Origin: Anaerolineae bacterium
GTDB taxonomy: Bacteria > Chloroflexota > Anaerolineae > Promineifilales > Promineifilaceae
Direction: 5' to 3'
Assembly: GCA_030425205.1 (NCBI GenBank)
Contig: JAUIAP010000035.1
Span: forward strand, 1-64,000
Length of the DNA: 64,000 bases
The translations under genes and the position numbers were made by a program. The notes beneath the pieces are model-generated. The model had not been told where the DNA came from, did no database searches, and worked only from the letters and a program-made list of their open reading frames with translations. Below are positions 63,226 to 64,000 of the stretch, in pieces (the stretch's first letter is position 1; each line of letters opens with the position of its first letter).

Positions 63226-63714
63226 CTTGACACGATTTCGGCCGAAACCTTCCCCACCGCCCTCAAAAACCAGCTCGACCCACTGCCGATTGGCACGCTG
63301 ACCATTCCAATGGTGCTGCAACTCTCCGAACTCCGCGACCGTCCCGAATTGATCGTCACCCTGATCCCGTTTGTGCGCCGCTTGAAGGGGTATACGAATG
63401 AGACGTTGATTGCATTAGCGACTGCCGCTGTACAGCAAGCGGTTGAAACGACCTTTGTCTTGCGCGTCGTGAACGAACGCTGTCGGCCGATTCTGCAAAC
63501 CCAAGCCGACACACTCGATTATGATGTCCAGGTCAATGCATTGCGGCTGGTCACGTGGGTCAACCCATCACGCGGATTGCAACTGTTGCGCCACACGCGC
63601 TGGCAGCGACGGGGCAGCGACTTTGACGAACACGGTCAACGGCGTGAAATCGCAGCATTGGCACACGAACGCTTAAATCGGCCGAATCTCGCCGTAAAAT
63701 TACGTAGTGATTGA
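63226..63714 (+). pseudogene. 3' remnant in frame with the preceding ORF
   Basis: It continues the frame of the 61018 ORF after its TAG. It reads LDTISAETFPTALKNQLDPL, then helical HEAT-like sequence (LIPFVRRLKGYTNETLIALA, AVQQAVETTFVLRVVNERCR), ending KLRSD. The first ATG is at 63310. It could be re-initiated as a 134-residue protein, but no ribosome site precedes it. It is best read as the tail of the same gene, cut off by a stop codon. Confidence 0.5.
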
Positions 63715-64000
63715 CCTCTTCCAATTCGGCTATGTGTTCACCAGTAGCTTTCAAAAACTCAACAAGGATAGAATGTCGGGTTTCTGATTGACTGACAATG
63801 GTACATCTCCACACATGTAAGGAAAACGTGTCGAGTCCGCGGCGACACCCACAATAGAGTCAAGGACGGGATACGTGCAAAAGTGCGACACGAGGTCGCT
63901 CAATGTAGCTGTTGTGCTTGTGGGAACAAGACACAACCCGATGTGCTGTCATCGGTATCCTACCAGAGCGTGCGTCACTGGCAACGGTGGGGTGCGAAGC
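63715..64000. other. No supported gene
   Basis: I find no convincing feature. A minus-strand ORF of 61 codons (63751-63936) starts only at a TTG directly downstream of a stop, has no ribosome site and matches no family I know. Confidence 0.5.

Larger units (their letters stand above)
76..63685. repeat. Dispersed palindromic octamer TCGGCCGA (HIP1-like signature), whole window
   Basis: The perfect palindrome TCGGCCGA occurs about 80 times in 64 kb by manual count, from 76-83 to 63678-63685. Near-copies (TCGGCCGC, GCGGCCGA, ACGGCCGA) are also frequent. In genes it is read in all three frames: as Ser-Ala-Glu/Asp (AAA+ gene near 1489), Ile-Gly-Arg (start of the gene at 4237) and Arg-Pro (gpI-like gene near 11081). 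It also occurs between genes (76, 44214). Use of every frame argues for maintenance at the DNA level. The closest known analogue is HIP1 (GCGATCGC) of cyanobacteria. Two copies abut directly at 47978-47993. The function is unknown. Confidence 0.85.

Noticed and set aside
63751-63936. A 61-codon minus-strand ORF at the right edge
   Set aside because: It has only a TTG start right after a stop, no ribosome site and no known family. It cannot be supported.
1-64000. tRNA or rRNA genes
   Set aside because: I saw no cloverleaf-like T-loop/anticodon pattern and no conserved rRNA segments. A covariance-model scan would be decisive.

Overview
The window looks like a chromosomal segment of a filamentous or multicellular-type Chloroflexota bacterium. 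The evidence is medium-high GC, several BTAD/SARP-type and STAND (NB-ARC) regulators with TPR tails, CHAT and caspase-like proteases, Thr/Pro-rich lysM lipoproteins and a complete extracellular contractile injection system (eCIS). The phylum assignment is an inference from gene content; there is no rRNA or tRNA gene here to confirm it. A strong genome signature is the palindrome TCGGCCGA. I counted about 80 copies by eye, in all reading frames and between genes, where one or two are expected.

Region 1 (about 295-27250, all minus strand, so read from right to left) is an eCIS operon with a regulator at its head. The order is: BTAD regulator, 60-residue protein, Afp16-like cap/terminator (DUF4255), beta-rich protein, sheath 1, tube 1, a 223-bp MITE, FnIII-decorated sheath 2, tube 2, Afp7-like LysM protein, a 57-residue protein, gpD-like hub, gpV-like spike, a protein with a C-terminal membrane hairpin, gp25-like wedge, gpJ-like baseplate protein, gpI-like baseplate protein, two fibre/adhesin-type proteins sharing an N-terminal domain, an Afp14-position protein and the AAA+ ATPase (Afp15-like). 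Most genes overlap by 1-11 bp. No capsid, terminase, portal or TssJLM gene is present, so this is neither a prophage nor a type VI secretion system.

Region 2 (27320-44023, also minus strand) is a second tightly packed operon. Read from its 5' end it holds a PG-binding/MepA-like (M74) protein with an altered metal ligand, GrpE, a lidless Hsp70, a J-like protein without HPD, two caspase-like (C14) proteases, a LysM lipoprotein, a subtilisin-like protease, an unknown 286-residue protein and a TPR-CHAT protease. Chaperone trio plus four peptidase families in one operon, directly upstream of and co-oriented with the eCIS, is the most unusual assembly in the window. A role in stress-triggered proteolysis, cell death or conflict is inferred and not shown.

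Region 3 (44261-51798, plus strand) has two large STAND regulators: an HTH-NTPase-TPR protein, and a SARP-like protein with two P-loop domains. Both are preceded by GTTCAC/GTGAAC repeats, and a small secreted-peptide-like ORF lies between them. Region 4 (51768-59024, minus strand) is a 2418-codon secreted protein with FG-GAP repeats, two LamG-like domains, a HELGH zincin motif and an 8-residue tandem repeat. Region 5 (59275-63714, plus strand) holds a serine resolvase, a methyltransferase-like protein and a gene that appears broken by a frame change and a stop codon. The last 286 bp hold no gene I can support.
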